Below, one piece after another: positions 24,791 through 33,227 of a stretch of 64,000 bases of DNA. Made by a program: the position numbers and the translations under genes. Origin of the DNA: Flavobacteria bacterium BBFL7. Lineage in GTDB: Bacteria > Bacteroidota > Bacteroidia > Flavobacteriales > Flavobacteriaceae. Location of the stretch: assembly GCA_000153385.1 (NCBI GenBank), contig CH672374.1, positions 2,339,691 through 2,403,690 of the forward strand, read 5' to 3'. Numbering within the stretch: position 1 is the first letter of the stretch; the number at the start of each line of letters is the position of its first letter. The notes under the pieces are model-generated. The model ran no database searches and was not told the origin of the DNA. It saw only the letters and a program-made list of their open reading frames with translations.

Positions 24791-27004
24791 ATGAAATCTT
24801 ACTATTCCAATTTGAGAAGTGCGCTACTATTCTCATTAAGTTTATTCTGTTTTTTATCCAGCTATTCTCAGGATCCATTAGCAAATTCGCATTGGTATTT
24901 TGGTGCTTCCAATCCGACGATTAATGGGCCAGGCTTGGAGTTTGATATTAACAGTCCAAACGTAGACCCAATGTTGCTAGGAAATACTGCCGCCTTAAAT
25001 GGTTCTGTGATGGAGTGTTGTGCTTATGGTAATGGAGTTGCATCAGTAACTAATTCTCGAGGTGATATATTATTTACGAGCGGAGGTGCTGTTATGTTTT
25101 ACAATAAAGGCACTTCTGGTCCAACTAGTCCATTGCAAACAACTGACATATTCTTATTTCCACATCCTAACCCTAATCCTTTTAATCCTAATCCTGACCA
25201 ATCCCTTCCTTTAAGGTTCAATTACCCAGTGTCTCAACCTGTTGTGTTTATTGAGCATCCTGCCGAAGAAGATAGTTTTTATGCTATTGTAAATGGTGGT
25301 GAAAACATAGTAGCACCTGGTGGGACTTTTGGGATTACATCTACTTTGTTGAGATTTGACAGTGTTAATAACACCTATTTTGTAGATCCAAATGAATTTG
25401 GAGTGCCATTATCTGATTACAAATCTCAATCTTTAACATCTACATTAAAATATAATTCTAGTGGCCTTGTAGATGGAGCTTGGATTGTCACAAATAGGAT
25501 AATTACTACAAATAGAAGTCTTGCCATTGAGTTCACTGTAATAGCTATGAATTCAAATGGGACATTTAGTAATCCAACAGTTACAGTTGTGCCTTATAAT
25601 GGTCAAGTAGATTCAGGATTCAATGCCTTAGATTCTGACAGAGCGGCTTTAAAAATTTCTGCTCAAGGAAATCGTTTATCAGGAAGTCATAGGTTAGGTT
25701 TCCAAAGCTATATTACAGCCTTTAATAATGTAACAGGTAGTGTAGGTAGTGTGCTTACTTATGTAGCTGATACTGGATATTTTTTCAATACGGGATCTAT
25801 TTCTTCTGAATTTAGTGGAGATGGTCAGTTTTTGTATACTGTCTCGGGTGAGGCTTGGGATGTAGATAGTAAGTTATCTATCTATGATTTAACTGCTGCA
25901 AATGCAGGTTTTTTAAATCCAATTTTTGAATTTGAAACTCCTGGAATAGCTTTAGGACAAATACAAAGAGGGATTGATAATGTATTATATATAACGCGTT
26001 ACAACTTTGCTGGAGAAATTTATCGAGTGAATTGGGATTCACAAGTTCCATTTCAGAATGCTTTTACTCCAATTAGTTATAATGGTAGATTTACCGGCTA
26101 CGGCCTTCCACAAACCTCAATATCTTTTGATGGGATTTTAAGTAATTGCGATTGTGAAACTATTGAACCCGTTATAGATATTATTGATATACATTCAGAA
26201 ACTTGTACTTATACATTTCAAATATCGGTAGAAGATGGCGCTTGCATTGAAAGCGCAGATTTTACATTGTTTGTAAATGGAAATAATGTTCAGGCAAATC
26301 AGAATGGTGTATTTGAACATCAGTTTATATCGTCTGATTCTTTTGTAATAAGCGGTGTGATAGATAATATTATGATTAATGGTCAAGACTGCCTCGATAA
26401 GAAAGTAACTAATAACATAGAGATTATTCCTGAATGTGAAGAATTAGGCAGTTGCAAAGAGTTATCATGTAATGATAGATATAGCTATAATTTAGCTCAA
26501 CAATTATCAAATAATTTTATACGAGGGAACTGTTATGCAGAAGTTACAGGTGTAGAAATGAATGATTGTTATCAAGCATATGTATTTTGGGGTGATGGAG
26601 TAGTTGAATTAATAGGAGAAAATCAAACCTTAATTCATGAATACTCTTCTAATCAAAATGTTTTTCAACCTGAGATAATGATTAGGTTAAGTGATGGAAC
26701 CTTGTGTTATACTCTCGGCCTTGAAGAAGAAGTTACATGTGAATTAGCGTCTTTAAGATATATTGATTCTAAATTTGTGATTGTTCCAAATCCCACAGCT
26801 AATGAGTTTAAGATTGTGCTTAAAAACATTGAAAATCAAAAAGGAATACTTGAAATCTATAGCATTGATGGTATCCCGTTAAAGGAATTCAATTTTAATT
26901 CCTTGTTAAACTACGATGTATCTGATTTGGGAGAAGGACTTTATATAGTAAAAATCACTTTACAAGATGGTAATTCATATACAGACCGATTAATCATCAA
27001 GTAA
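24791..27004 (+). CDS. T9SS-sorted (type A) secreted protein with beta-propeller-like N-terminal region
   Basis: The 737 residues begin with a signal peptide (LFSLSLFCFLSSYSQ, cut near residue 26). The N-terminal 420 residues resemble the propeller-like region found in many Bacteroidetes surface proteins (HWYFGASNPTINGPGLEFD, ITNSRGDILF-like repeats, SGDGQFLYTVSG). A Cys-rich section follows (about 450-650; NCDCETIEP, ETCTYTFQISVEDGACIE). The last 80 residues form a T9SS type A sorting domain, recognisable by VPNPTANEFKIVL and, at the end, GLYIVKITLQDGNSYTDRLI. It is exported by the system to which porU and porV belong. The ligand is unknown. Confidence 0.87.
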   Translation: MKSYYSNLRSALLFSLSLFCFLSSYSQDPLANSHWYFGASNPTINGPGLEFDINSPNVDPMLLGNTAALNGSVMECCAYGNGVASVTNSRGDILFTSGGAVMFYNKGTSGPTSPLQTTDIFLFPHPNPNPFNPNPDQSLPLRFNYPVSQPVVFIEHPAEEDSFYAIVNGGENIVAPGGTFGITSTLLRFDSVNNTYFVDPNEFGVPLSDYKSQSLTSTLKYNSSGLVDGAWIVTNRIITTNRSLAIEFTVIAMNSNGTFSNPTVTVVPYNGQVDSGFNALDSDRAALKISAQGNRLSGSHRLGFQSYITAFNNVTGSVGSVLTYVADTGYFFNTGSISSEFSGDGQFLYTVSGEAWDVDSKLSIYDLTAANAGFLNPIFEFETPGIALGQIQRGIDNVLYITRYNFAGEIYRVNWDSQVPFQNAFTPISYNGRFTGYGLPQTSISFDGILSNCDCETIEPVIDIIDIHSETCTYTFQISVEDGACIESADFTLFVNGNNVQANQNGVFEHQFISSDSFVISGVIDNIMINGQDCLDKKVTNNIEIIPECEELGSCKELSCNDRYSYNLAQQLSNNFIRGNCYAEVTGVEMNDCYQAYVFWGDGVVELIGENQTLIHEYSSNQNVFQPEIMIRLSDGTLCYTLGLEEEVTCELASLRYIDSKFVIVPNPTANEFKIVLKNIENQKGILEIYSIDGIPLKEFNFNSLLNYDVSDLGEGLYIVKITLQDGNSYTDRLIIK

Positions 27005-27033
27005 ATGTATTTCAAAATTAGATTTTAACTAAT

Positions 27034-27075
27034 AAAAAACCTCTATCGATAATAATCTCGATAGAGGTGTTTTTT
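27034..27075. terminator. Bidirectional terminator between the T9SS-sorted gene and purK
   Basis: A perfect 10-bp stem CCTCTATCGA/TCGATAGAGG with an 8-nt loop, with an A run on the left and a T run on the right. It serves the convergent genes on both sides. Confidence 0.85.
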
Positions 27076-27086
27076 ATTTGTATTTA

Positions 27087-28232
27087 TCAATCCTCAGCAA
27101 CAACCTTAATTCGATCTTTAACCTGTGCAGCAATTTCACGTGCGACAGCGACATCTTTATCTACCACAGTAACATGACCCATTTTTCTAAAAGGTCTGGT
27201 TTGTTTTTTACCATAAATGTGTGGTGTCACACCAGGCATGGCTAGAATATCTTCTATACCATCATAGATAACATTTCCTGTATGACCTTCTTCACCTACT
27301 AAGTTGACCATGACAGCAGCAACAGTACTATCTGTATTTCCTAAAGGTAAGTCAAGTACACAACGCACGTGTTGTTCAAACTGATCTGTGACAGAACCTT
27401 CTATAGAATAATGACCAGAATTATGTGGTCTAGGTGCCACTTCATTTACTAGAATGTCTCCATTTTTAGTTAAGAACATTTCTACAGCTAGTAGGCCTAC
27501 ATGGTCATAAGCAGAACTTACTTCTAGAGCAATAGCACGAGCTTTTTCAGAAACGGCGTCATCTATACGTGCTGGACATATTACATATTCTACCTGATTA
27601 GCTTCTGGGTGAAATTCCATCTCTACCACAGGATAAGTTTTCATATCTCCACTAGCATTACGAGAGACTATTACAGCCAGTTCCAGCTCAAAATCGATCA
27701 TATCTTCATAGATACATTCCACCTGAGGCAAGTCGTTAAGGTCGCTTTCTTGACGGATTACTTTTACACCTTTACCATCATAGCCACCTTCAGCACTTTT
27801 CCATATGAATGGATATGTTTTACCGTGATTTAATTCTGGTGCAGCATGAATTTGAAATGGAGCTGTCGGGATATTATTATCTAGATAAAATTGTTTTTGA
27901 ACCGCTTTATTTCTAATTAAGTTCAATACACGAGCACTAGGAGAAACCGCGATACCTTTATCTTCTAAATCCTGAAGTGCTTGCACGTTGACGTTTTCTA
28001 TTTCAATAGTTAACACATCGACTTGTTCGCCAAACTCCATCACGGCCTGATAGTCCATAATATCTCCTTCAAAAAAGACAGTACAACCTTCAAAAGCAGG
28101 TGCTGTATCATCTTTATCCATCACATAAGTGGCGATATCCCATTTACGCGTGGTGTATAACATCATTTTACCTAGTTGTCCGCCGCCCAGAATCCCAAGC
28201 GTAAACGGTGAAGAAAAAAGTGGTGTGCTCAT
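27087..28232 (-). CDS. purK: N5-carboxyaminoimidazole ribonucleotide synthase
   Basis: PurK makes N5-CAIR from AIR, ATP and bicarbonate in purine synthesis. Start chosen at 28232 (MSTPLFSSPFTLGILGGGQL), giving 381 residues; the longer frame to 28295 runs through a hexamer repeat and reads KFKFKFN, which is not plausible protein. ATP-grasp features are present: GILGGGQLGKMM at the N-terminus, FIWKSAEGGYDGKGV near 147, VEMFLTKNGDILVNEVAPRPHNSGH (described as two adjacent parts) near 255, and TDQFEQHVR. No purE is next to it. Confidence 0.94.
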   Translation of the reverse strand: MSTPLFSSPFTLGILGGGQLGKMMLYTTRKWDIATYVMDKDDTAPAFEGCTVFFEGDIMDYQAVMEFGEQVDVLTIEIENVNVQALQDLEDKGIAVSPSARVLNLIRNKAVQKQFYLDNNIPTAPFQIHAAPELNHGKTYPFIWKSAEGGYDGKGVKVIRQESDLNDLPQVECIYEDMIDFELELAVIVSRNASGDMKTYPVVEMEFHPEANQVEYVICPARIDDAVSEKARAIALEVSSAYDHVGLLAVEMFLTKNGDILVNEVAPRPHNSGHYSIEGSVTDQFEQHVRCVLDLPLGNTDSTVAAVMVNLVGEEGHTGNVIYDGIEDILAMPGVTPHIYGKKQTRPFRKMGHVTVVDKDVAVAREIAAQVKDRIKVVAED

Positions 28233-28254
28233 TAGGCAAAAATAAGAGGATAAA

Positions 28255-28290
28255 TTGAACTTGAACTTGAACTTGAAGATGAATTTGAAC
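28255..28290. repeat. Tandem hexamer TTGAAC in the purK leader
   Basis: Six consecutive 6-bp units: three perfect TTGAAC, then TTGAAG, ATGAAT and TTGAAC. They lie 23-58 nt upstream of the purK ATG, on the 5' leader of its mRNA (GTTCAA on that strand). Confidence 0.8.
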
Positions 28291-28352
28291 AACAATATTA
28301 ATTGACATCAAGAAGCGCTATCAACAGCGGCTGTCAACTGCCTACTAAATAC

Positions 28353-28360
28353 TATCTTTG
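28353..28360 (+). promoter_or_regulatory. Possible -7 element for hpt-adk
   Basis: TATCTTTG matches TAnnTTTG and lies 17 nt before the GTG start. No TTG at the correct distance. Confidence 0.4.
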
Positions 28361-28377
28361 CATAAAATATTTAAGAA

Positions 28378-29481
28378 GTGATTAAGATTCACGACCTCTA
28401 TTTCAAACCTTTTCTAACGGCAACTCAAATAAGTGATGCCGTTAATAACCTCGCATATCAGCTCAATAGAGATCTTGCAGATAAAAAGCCCGTCTTTTTA
28501 GGAATACTCAATGGTAGCTACATGGTCATGGCAGACTTGACACGCAAGTTTAATCATGATTGTGAGATTGCTTTTTTAAGAGCTTCTAGTTATGAAGGGA
28601 CATCTTCCACTGGTGAGTTAGTAGAGACGTTAAATGTTGATATAGACCTTACCGATAGAACAGTTGTCATCGTAGAAGATATTGTTGATACGGGATTAAC
28701 TGTTGACATGCTTTCGCGAAAGCTGCTAAAACACAATCCTACTGCTTTACATGTAGCGACGCTATTTTTAAAGCCAGAAGTTTATAATCGAGAATTGAAA
28801 ATCGATTTTGTGGGTTTAAATATTGAGAACAAATTTGTCGTGGGATACGGCATGGATTATGATAATTTAGGGCGCAATTTGCCTGAACTTTACGTACAAA
28901 CACAACGCATGAAAAACATTGTTTTATTCGGTCCTCCAGGAGCCGGAAAAGGAACCCAAGCAGAACGTTTAAAAGAAAAATACGGACTAGTTCATATCTC
29001 TACAGGAGACGTGTTTCGTTATAACATCAAAAATGGAACAGAATTAGGAACACTTGCAAAATCCTTCATGGATAAAGGGAACCTAGTGCCAGATGAAGTA
29101 ACTATTAAAATGCTTAACGCTGAGGTGGAAAAAACACCAGATGCAGCAGGATTTATTTTTGATGGTTTTCCTAGAACTGATGCGCAAGCAAAGGCATTAG
29201 ATGAATTATTAGCTTCAAAAGGATCTGAGATTGCCGGTATGGTTGCGCTAGAAGTAGATGATGAAGTTCTAGTTGAAAGATTATTAGAAAGAGGAAAAGC
29301 AAGCGGTAGAGCAGATGATGCAAATGAAGGTGTTATAAGAGATCGTATCGCTGTATATTACAAGCAAACAGCGCCACTCAAAGATTACTATACAGCACAA
29401 GATAAGTATCATGGAGTAGATGGTGTAGGAGCACTAGATGAAATAACAGCTCGATTAAGTGTGGAGTTTGATAAGCTTTAA
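28378..29481 (+). CDS. adk: Fused hypoxanthine phosphoribosyltransferase - adenylate kinase
   Basis: One 367-residue chain from a GTG start carries two purine enzymes. Residues 1-175 form a HPRT domain: FLGILNGSYMVMADL near 41 and the PRPP loop VVIVEDIVDTGLTVDML near 96. Residues from about 180 form a complete adenylate kinase: P-loop LFGPPGAGKGTQAERLKEKY, HISTGDVFR, IFDGFPRTDAQAKAL, then RADDANEGVIRDRIAVYYK. A short-lid (no Zn-Cys) form is seen. HPRT makes IMP/GMP and Adk balances AMP/ADP/ATP, so the fusion joins salvage with nucleotide charging. As I recall, such fusions occur in other Flavobacteriia. A palindrome copy encodes LSRK between the PRPP loop and the next strand. Confidence 0.93.
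   Translation: MIKIHDLYFKPFLTATQISDAVNNLAYQLNRDLADKKPVFLGILNGSYMVMADLTRKFNHDCEIAFLRASSYEGTSSTGELVETLNVDIDLTDRTVVIVEDIVDTGLTVDMLSRKLLKHNPTALHVATLFLKPEVYNRELKIDFVGLNIENKFVVGYGMDYDNLGRNLPELYVQTQRMKNIVLFGPPGAGKGTQAERLKEKYGLVHISTGDVFRYNIKNGTELGTLAKSFMDKGNLVPDEVTIKMLNAEVEKTPDAAGFIFDGFPRTDAQAKALDELLASKGSEIAGMVALEVDDEVLVERLLERGKASGRADDANEGVIRDRIAVYYKQTAPLKDYYTAQDKYHGVDGVGALDEITARLSVEFDKL
28710..28723. repeat. Palindrome GCTTTCGCGAAAGC inside hpt-adk
   Basis: A perfect 14-bp copy inside the HPRT domain, read as LSRK. Confidence 0.85.
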
Positions 29482-29602
29482 GACTATAAAAAATTGAAGT
29501 TAAATAAACGGAAGGTTTAAGTGTTTTAAATTATGACCTTGATGTTTCTACTTTTAAAATAGGTAACAACGAGTTTTGCACGAGTAACATACAAACAATT
29601 AA

Positions 29603-29626
29603 CTGATGACGATGAACCGTCATCAG
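29603..29626 (+). promoter_or_regulatory. Hairpin in the obg 5' leader
   Basis: A perfect 9-bp stem CTGATGACG/CGTCATCAG with a 6-nt loop ends 17 nt before the obg start. No T run follows, so it is not a typical terminator. Confidence 0.55.
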
Positions 29627-29643
29627 ACATTAGATAAAAAACA

Positions 29644-30651
29644 ATGACCGAAGGAAATTTTGTAGACTATACTAAAGTACATCTTGAGTCAGGTCGCGGC
29701 GGTAAAGGAAGCACGCACTTGCACAGAGAAAAGTACATCGATAAAGGTGGTCCAGATGGTGGTGATGGTGGTCGTGGTGGTCATATAATCTTGCGTGGTA
29801 GCAAGAACCTATGGACATTATATCATTTTAAGTATAAACGTCACTTTAAATCTGCTCAAGGTGGAAATGGAGCAAAGCAACGACGTACTGGTGAAGATGG
29901 AGATGATGTATATATCGATTTACCACTAGGAACAGTTGTTAAAGATTCTGAAACGGGTAACGTGATCTATGAAATGCTTGAAGACGGAGCAGAATTTGTA
30001 ATCTGTGAAGGTGGTAAAGGCGGTCGTGGTAACTGGCATTTTAAAAGCTCTACTAGACAGACACCTCGTTATGCCCAACAAGGTATGGAAGGTACATCTC
30101 TAGATGCTATCTTTGAAATGAAAGTATTGGCAGATGTTGGTCTGGTAGGTTTTCCTAATGCTGGTAAATCAACATTGTTATCTGTAATCACTAGTGCAAA
30201 GCCTAAGATTGCCAATTATGAGTTTACTACTTTAAAACCTAATCTTGGAATTGTAGAATACCGTGATTTTAAATCATTTGTAATCGCAGATATACCAGGG
30301 ATTATTGAAGGTGCAGCAGACGGGAAAGGTCTAGGACATCGTTTTCTAAGGCATATAGAACGTAATTCTACTTTATTATTTCTTATTCCTGCAGATTCAG
30401 ATGATATCAGTGCAGAGTATGATATTCTTTTAAAGGAATTAAAAAAGTACAATCCAGAATTACTTGATAAAAATAGATTTGTCTGTATATCTAAAGCAGA
30501 TATGTTAGATGAAGAATTAATGGAGCAAATGAAAGAAGGACTCGATGAAGAAGGTGCTTTTGATGGCGCACCTTATATGTTCATTTCTTCACTATCGCAA
30601 TTCCATATGCAGGAGTTAAAAGATCGCTTGTGGCAAATGCTTAATGAGTAA
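29644..30651 (+). CDS. obg: Obg GTPase
   Basis: Obg is an essential GTPase of late 50S assembly and stress response. The 335 residues have the Gly-rich Obg domain (about 1-158; [19 protein letters not shown]) and the G domain: G1 [11 protein letters not shown] near 167, TTLKPNLG (G2), [20 protein letters not shown] (G3), and SKAD (G4) near 279. Nothing remains of a C-terminal OCT domain, as is usual in this phylum. A 162-bp leader with a hairpin precedes it and a very strong terminator follows. Confidence 0.95.
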   Translation: MTEGNFVDYTKVHLESGRGGKGSTHLHREKYIDKGGPDGGDGGRGGHIILRGSKNLWTLYHFKYKRHFKSAQGGNGAKQRRTGEDGDDVYIDLPLGTVVKDSETGNVIYEMLEDGAEFVICEGGKGGRGNWHFKSSTRQTPRYAQQGMEGTSLDAIFEMKVLADVGLVGFPNAGKSTLLSVITSAKPKIANYEFTTLKPNLGIVEYRDFKSFVIADIPGIIEGAADGKGLGHRFLRHIERNSTLLFLIPADSDDISAEYDILLKELKKYNPELLDKNRFVCISKADMLDEELMEQMKEGLDEEGAFDGAPYMFISSLSQFHMQELKDRLWQMLNE

Positions 30652-30653
30652 AT

Positions 30654-30690
30654 AAAACAGCCCTTTGAAATCATTTCAAAGGGCTGTTTT
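30654..30690 (+). terminator. Terminator of obg
   Basis: A perfect 18-bp inverted repeat (AAAACAGCCCTTTGAAAT and its complement) around a single central base, flanked by A and T runs, 3 bp after the obg stop. Confidence 0.9.
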
Positions 30691-30737
30691 ATTTGTACTA
30701 TCTTTATTTGAATATTTATGAATACATACCTTATATA

Positions 30738-31463
30738 ATGAAGTCAATTATCTGTTTTTTATTTTTTACAGCTTCCTTTATTTCTGTTGCTCAAGAGTCT
30801 ATGAATCATGTTGGTTTGTGGTCTTTTAAGGAATTAGACCGTAGCGCTATGGAAAGTATTGATGAAGAAAAGGTAAGACTAGTGTCTAATATGTTTCAAG
30901 AGATGAAAGTAGAAATACTAGATGCTGAAACCTATCAGATGCAATTTATGGGTGAAATTGAAGAGTCCAATTATAGAAAGACTGGTGATACATTACATTT
31001 AGATAAAGGTGATATATTTATTTTACTAGATGAAAAGACAGCTAGAATGGAATCTGGGAATGCTAGGTTGCTATTTGTACAAGGAGATTTCACGTCTCAA
31101 AAAGTATATAGTTATCTTACTGAAGATGAATATGCTTTGCAGTCATTTAAACCTAATTCCTTATTAGGTAAGTGGAAAGTGAAAGAAGTTAAAGCGCCAG
31201 AAGGTGTTGAAGGTGGTGGTATGTATGAAATGATTGGAATGATGATTAGCTTTCATTTTATAACTGAAGAGGAAGTAGCTCTAGGTGTATCAGGCATGCA
31301 AACAGTCGAAGAGTATTATGTTGATATGGAGACGCAGGAATTAGTATTTATAAAGCCTGACGCAGAGGAAAATAGACTCTATGCTATCATGCAAGTTGAC
31401 GAAGAGTACATGATCGTACAGCATCTTAAAGAGAAAACTTTCTTTTATTTTGTGAGAGACTAA
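30738..31463 (+). CDS. Secreted protein of unknown function
   Basis: Start chosen at 30738 (MKSIICFLFFTASFISVAQ), which gives a signal peptide and 241 residues. The mature protein appears to hold two copies of a lipocalin-like segment: NHVGLWSFKELDRSAMES near the N-terminus and LLGKWKVKEVKAPEGVEG near residue 135, both starting with G-x-W. The rest is acidic, with many Met and Glu residues. I do not recognise the family beyond this resemblance. It ends 1 bp before the end of the convergent DUF1569 gene. Confidence 0.7.
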   Translation: MKSIICFLFFTASFISVAQESMNHVGLWSFKELDRSAMESIDEEKVRLVSNMFQEMKVEILDAETYQMQFMGEIEESNYRKTGDTLHLDKGDIFILLDEKTARMESGNARLLFVQGDFTSQKVYSYLTEDEYALQSFKPNSLLGKWKVKEVKAPEGVEGGGMYEMIGMMISFHFITEEEVALGVSGMQTVEEYYVDMETQELVFIKPDAEENRLYAIMQVDEEYMIVQHLKEKTFFYFVRD

Positions 31464-31464
31464 T

Positions 31465-31908
31465 TTATACCCCAAATTGTTCAAAGTGATGGTTGAGGTG
31501 TTTCCAGTTCATAATTCCCCATTGTTCTTTGGTGAAATGTCCAAATACTGGATGAGGTTCTCTATTATCGTTATTTCGGTCTGTCCATAGTTCATCCATC
31601 CATTTTTGAAGCTCGGCTTTTTCTTTTTGAAATTCAAAATTTCCTGTACTTCTAAACTGCGGTGGTGTTGGAGCATTCTTTTTATAAGGCTTTGGGCTAT
31701 ACATCATCTTTTTAAATAACATTTTAATAAACCAGTTAGACTTCATAGTCACATCAGATTTATTTAAGGCTATTTTGATTGGAGCTTGACAGTGGTTAAA
31801 CATTTGTGCTCCGTTCATCTTTCCCCAATTGGCTTTACTGTTTTCAGTTATCTGTTCTAAACGTTCTTGCAATTCCTGATAAGATGTTTTTTCAAAGAAA
31901 GATTTCAT
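31465..31908 (-). CDS. DUF1569 / DinB-like protein
   Basis: The 147 residues fit the DUF1569 family of the DinB four-helix superfamily. The signs are the early SYQELQERLEQI, the helix WGKMNGAQMFNHCQAPIKIA with a potential metal His at about 38, and the end GHFTKEQWGIMNWKHLNHHF with three further His near 136-140. The His pattern fits a metal-binding site. Its function is not known. It lies 16 bp downstream of the DUF1343 gene. Confidence 0.75.
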   Translation of the reverse strand: MKSFFEKTSYQELQERLEQITENSKANWGKMNGAQMFNHCQAPIKIALNKSDVTMKSNWFIKMLFKKMMYSPKPYKKNAPTPPQFRSTGNFEFQKEKAELQKWMDELWTDRNNDNREPHPVFGHFTKEQWGIMNWKHLNHHFEQFGV

Positions 31909-31924
31909 AATGTATAATTATTAG

Positions 31925-33217
31925 TTAGTAAAGTAAATATGGTTGACGCATGATGTCATAAGTTTGAAGACCTTGTTGCCATGTAGCCTTAATTTCATTT
32001 GCTGTCATTCCGGATTCAATTTGTTTTTGCAGGTTTTTAGTTCCGGCTAGTTTAGTGAAAAAGGAATTAAAAAAATTTTTCTTAGAAGGTGCTTTTGCAT
32101 AAGCGTCTACTAGAAAACCTAATTGTAATGAACTCAATTTTGGATGATTTCTCAGGTCCTTTCCAAAACATTTTTTTCCATTATGTAATGGTCTCTTTGC
32201 ACCTTGATTAGGTGAAGGTGTAAATGAAAAGTCTCTATATTTAGCAAGTACAGGAGATCCATAGACTTGAAATTGCATTTCTGTGCCACGCCCTACACTA
32301 ATGTCTGTACCTTCAAAAAAACATAAACTAGGATAAAGGTTGATGGACTGATCATTAGGTAAATTAGGTGAAGGTTTGATAGGGATAGAATAATGATCTG
32401 TACGATTATAGTTGTTCATTTTGATAACCATTAAATCACATTTTAAACCATATTCTAACCAGCGTTCTCCATTAATCATTTGTGCATATTCACCTATCGT
32501 CATACCATGAACCACAGGTACTGGATGCATACCTACAAAGCTTTTGTGCTCTGGCTCTAGAATGGGTCCATCGATATAATGACCATTAGGATTAGGTCTG
32601 TCTAATACCACAACTTTTTTATCTAGTCTGGAGCAGGCTTCCATTACATAATGTAGTGTCGAGATATAAGTGTAAAATCTTGCTCCTACATCCTGTATGT
32701 CAAAAATAACGATGTCTACATCTGCGAGTTGTTCTGCAGTAGGTTTTTTGTTAGAACCGTAAAGTGAAATGATAGGTATTCCCGTTTTTGAATCTATACC
32801 ATCTTTAATAGTCGCACCAGCATCGGCCGTGCCACGGAAACCATGTTCTGGCGCAAACACTTTTTTAACCAGCACACCACGACTTAGTAAAGTATCCACT
32901 AAGTGTGTGTAGGTAACCACTTCTGGTTCATCCCAATTAGTATTTTTGTTTTTTGCGCTGGATCTCACAACACTAGTTTGATTACCTACCACGGCAACAT
33001 TACGCCCTTTAAATAAAGCAATCCATTGCTGTATGTTATCTGCAGCTGGTGTAGGTTGTTGGTCTGTAATATTTTCTGATTGTATAACTTGGCGACTTGC
33101 GACTAAAGAGTCAGATACCTTTTCAGTCTTAGCAGTCGTTTTATTTTTATGATTGATTTTTGCATCGCAAGAAATCATGGTTAAAGCGAGAGCTAATATG
33201 GTATATTTGAAAATCAT
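31925..33217 (-). CDS. DUF1343 lipoprotein, NamZ-type exo-beta-N-acetylmuramidase
   Basis: Start chosen at 33217 (MIFKYTILALALTMISCDAK), which gives a lipoprotein signal (lipobox LTMISC) and 430 residues, and avoids overlap with the divergent permease gene. DUF1343 motifs are VFAPEHGFRGTADAGATIKDG near 110, VDIVIFDIQDVGARFYTY near 155, VLDRPNPNGHYIDGPILEPE near 197, and LYPSLCFFEGTDISVGRGTE (part). Members of the family cleave MurNAc from the ends of peptidoglycan fragments, a cell-wall recycling activity. Assignment to the family is strong; the activity is by homology. Confidence 0.88.
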   Translation of the reverse strand: MIFKYTILALALTMISCDAKINHKNKTTAKTEKVSDSLVASRQVIQSENITDQQPTPAADNIQQWIALFKGRNVAVVGNQTSVVRSSAKNKNTNWDEPEVVTYTHLVDTLLSRGVLVKKVFAPEHGFRGTADAGATIKDGIDSKTGIPIISLYGSNKKPTAEQLADVDIVIFDIQDVGARFYTYISTLHYVMEACSRLDKKVVVLDRPNPNGHYIDGPILEPEHKSFVGMHPVPVVHGMTIGEYAQMINGERWLEYGLKCDLMVIKMNNYNRTDHYSIPIKPSPNLPNDQSINLYPSLCFFEGTDISVGRGTEMQFQVYGSPVLAKYRDFSFTPSPNQGAKRPLHNGKKCFGKDLRNHPKLSSLQLGFLVDAYAKAPSKKNFFNSFFTKLAGTKNLQKQIESGMTANEIKATWQQGLQTYDIMRQPYLLY

Positions 33218-33227
33218 AAATGGATAA

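Noticed and set aside
28233..28295. Longer N-terminus for PurK (KFKFKFN segment)
   Set aside because: It is only the translation of the TTGAAC repeat; conserved PurK sequence starts after MSTPLF.
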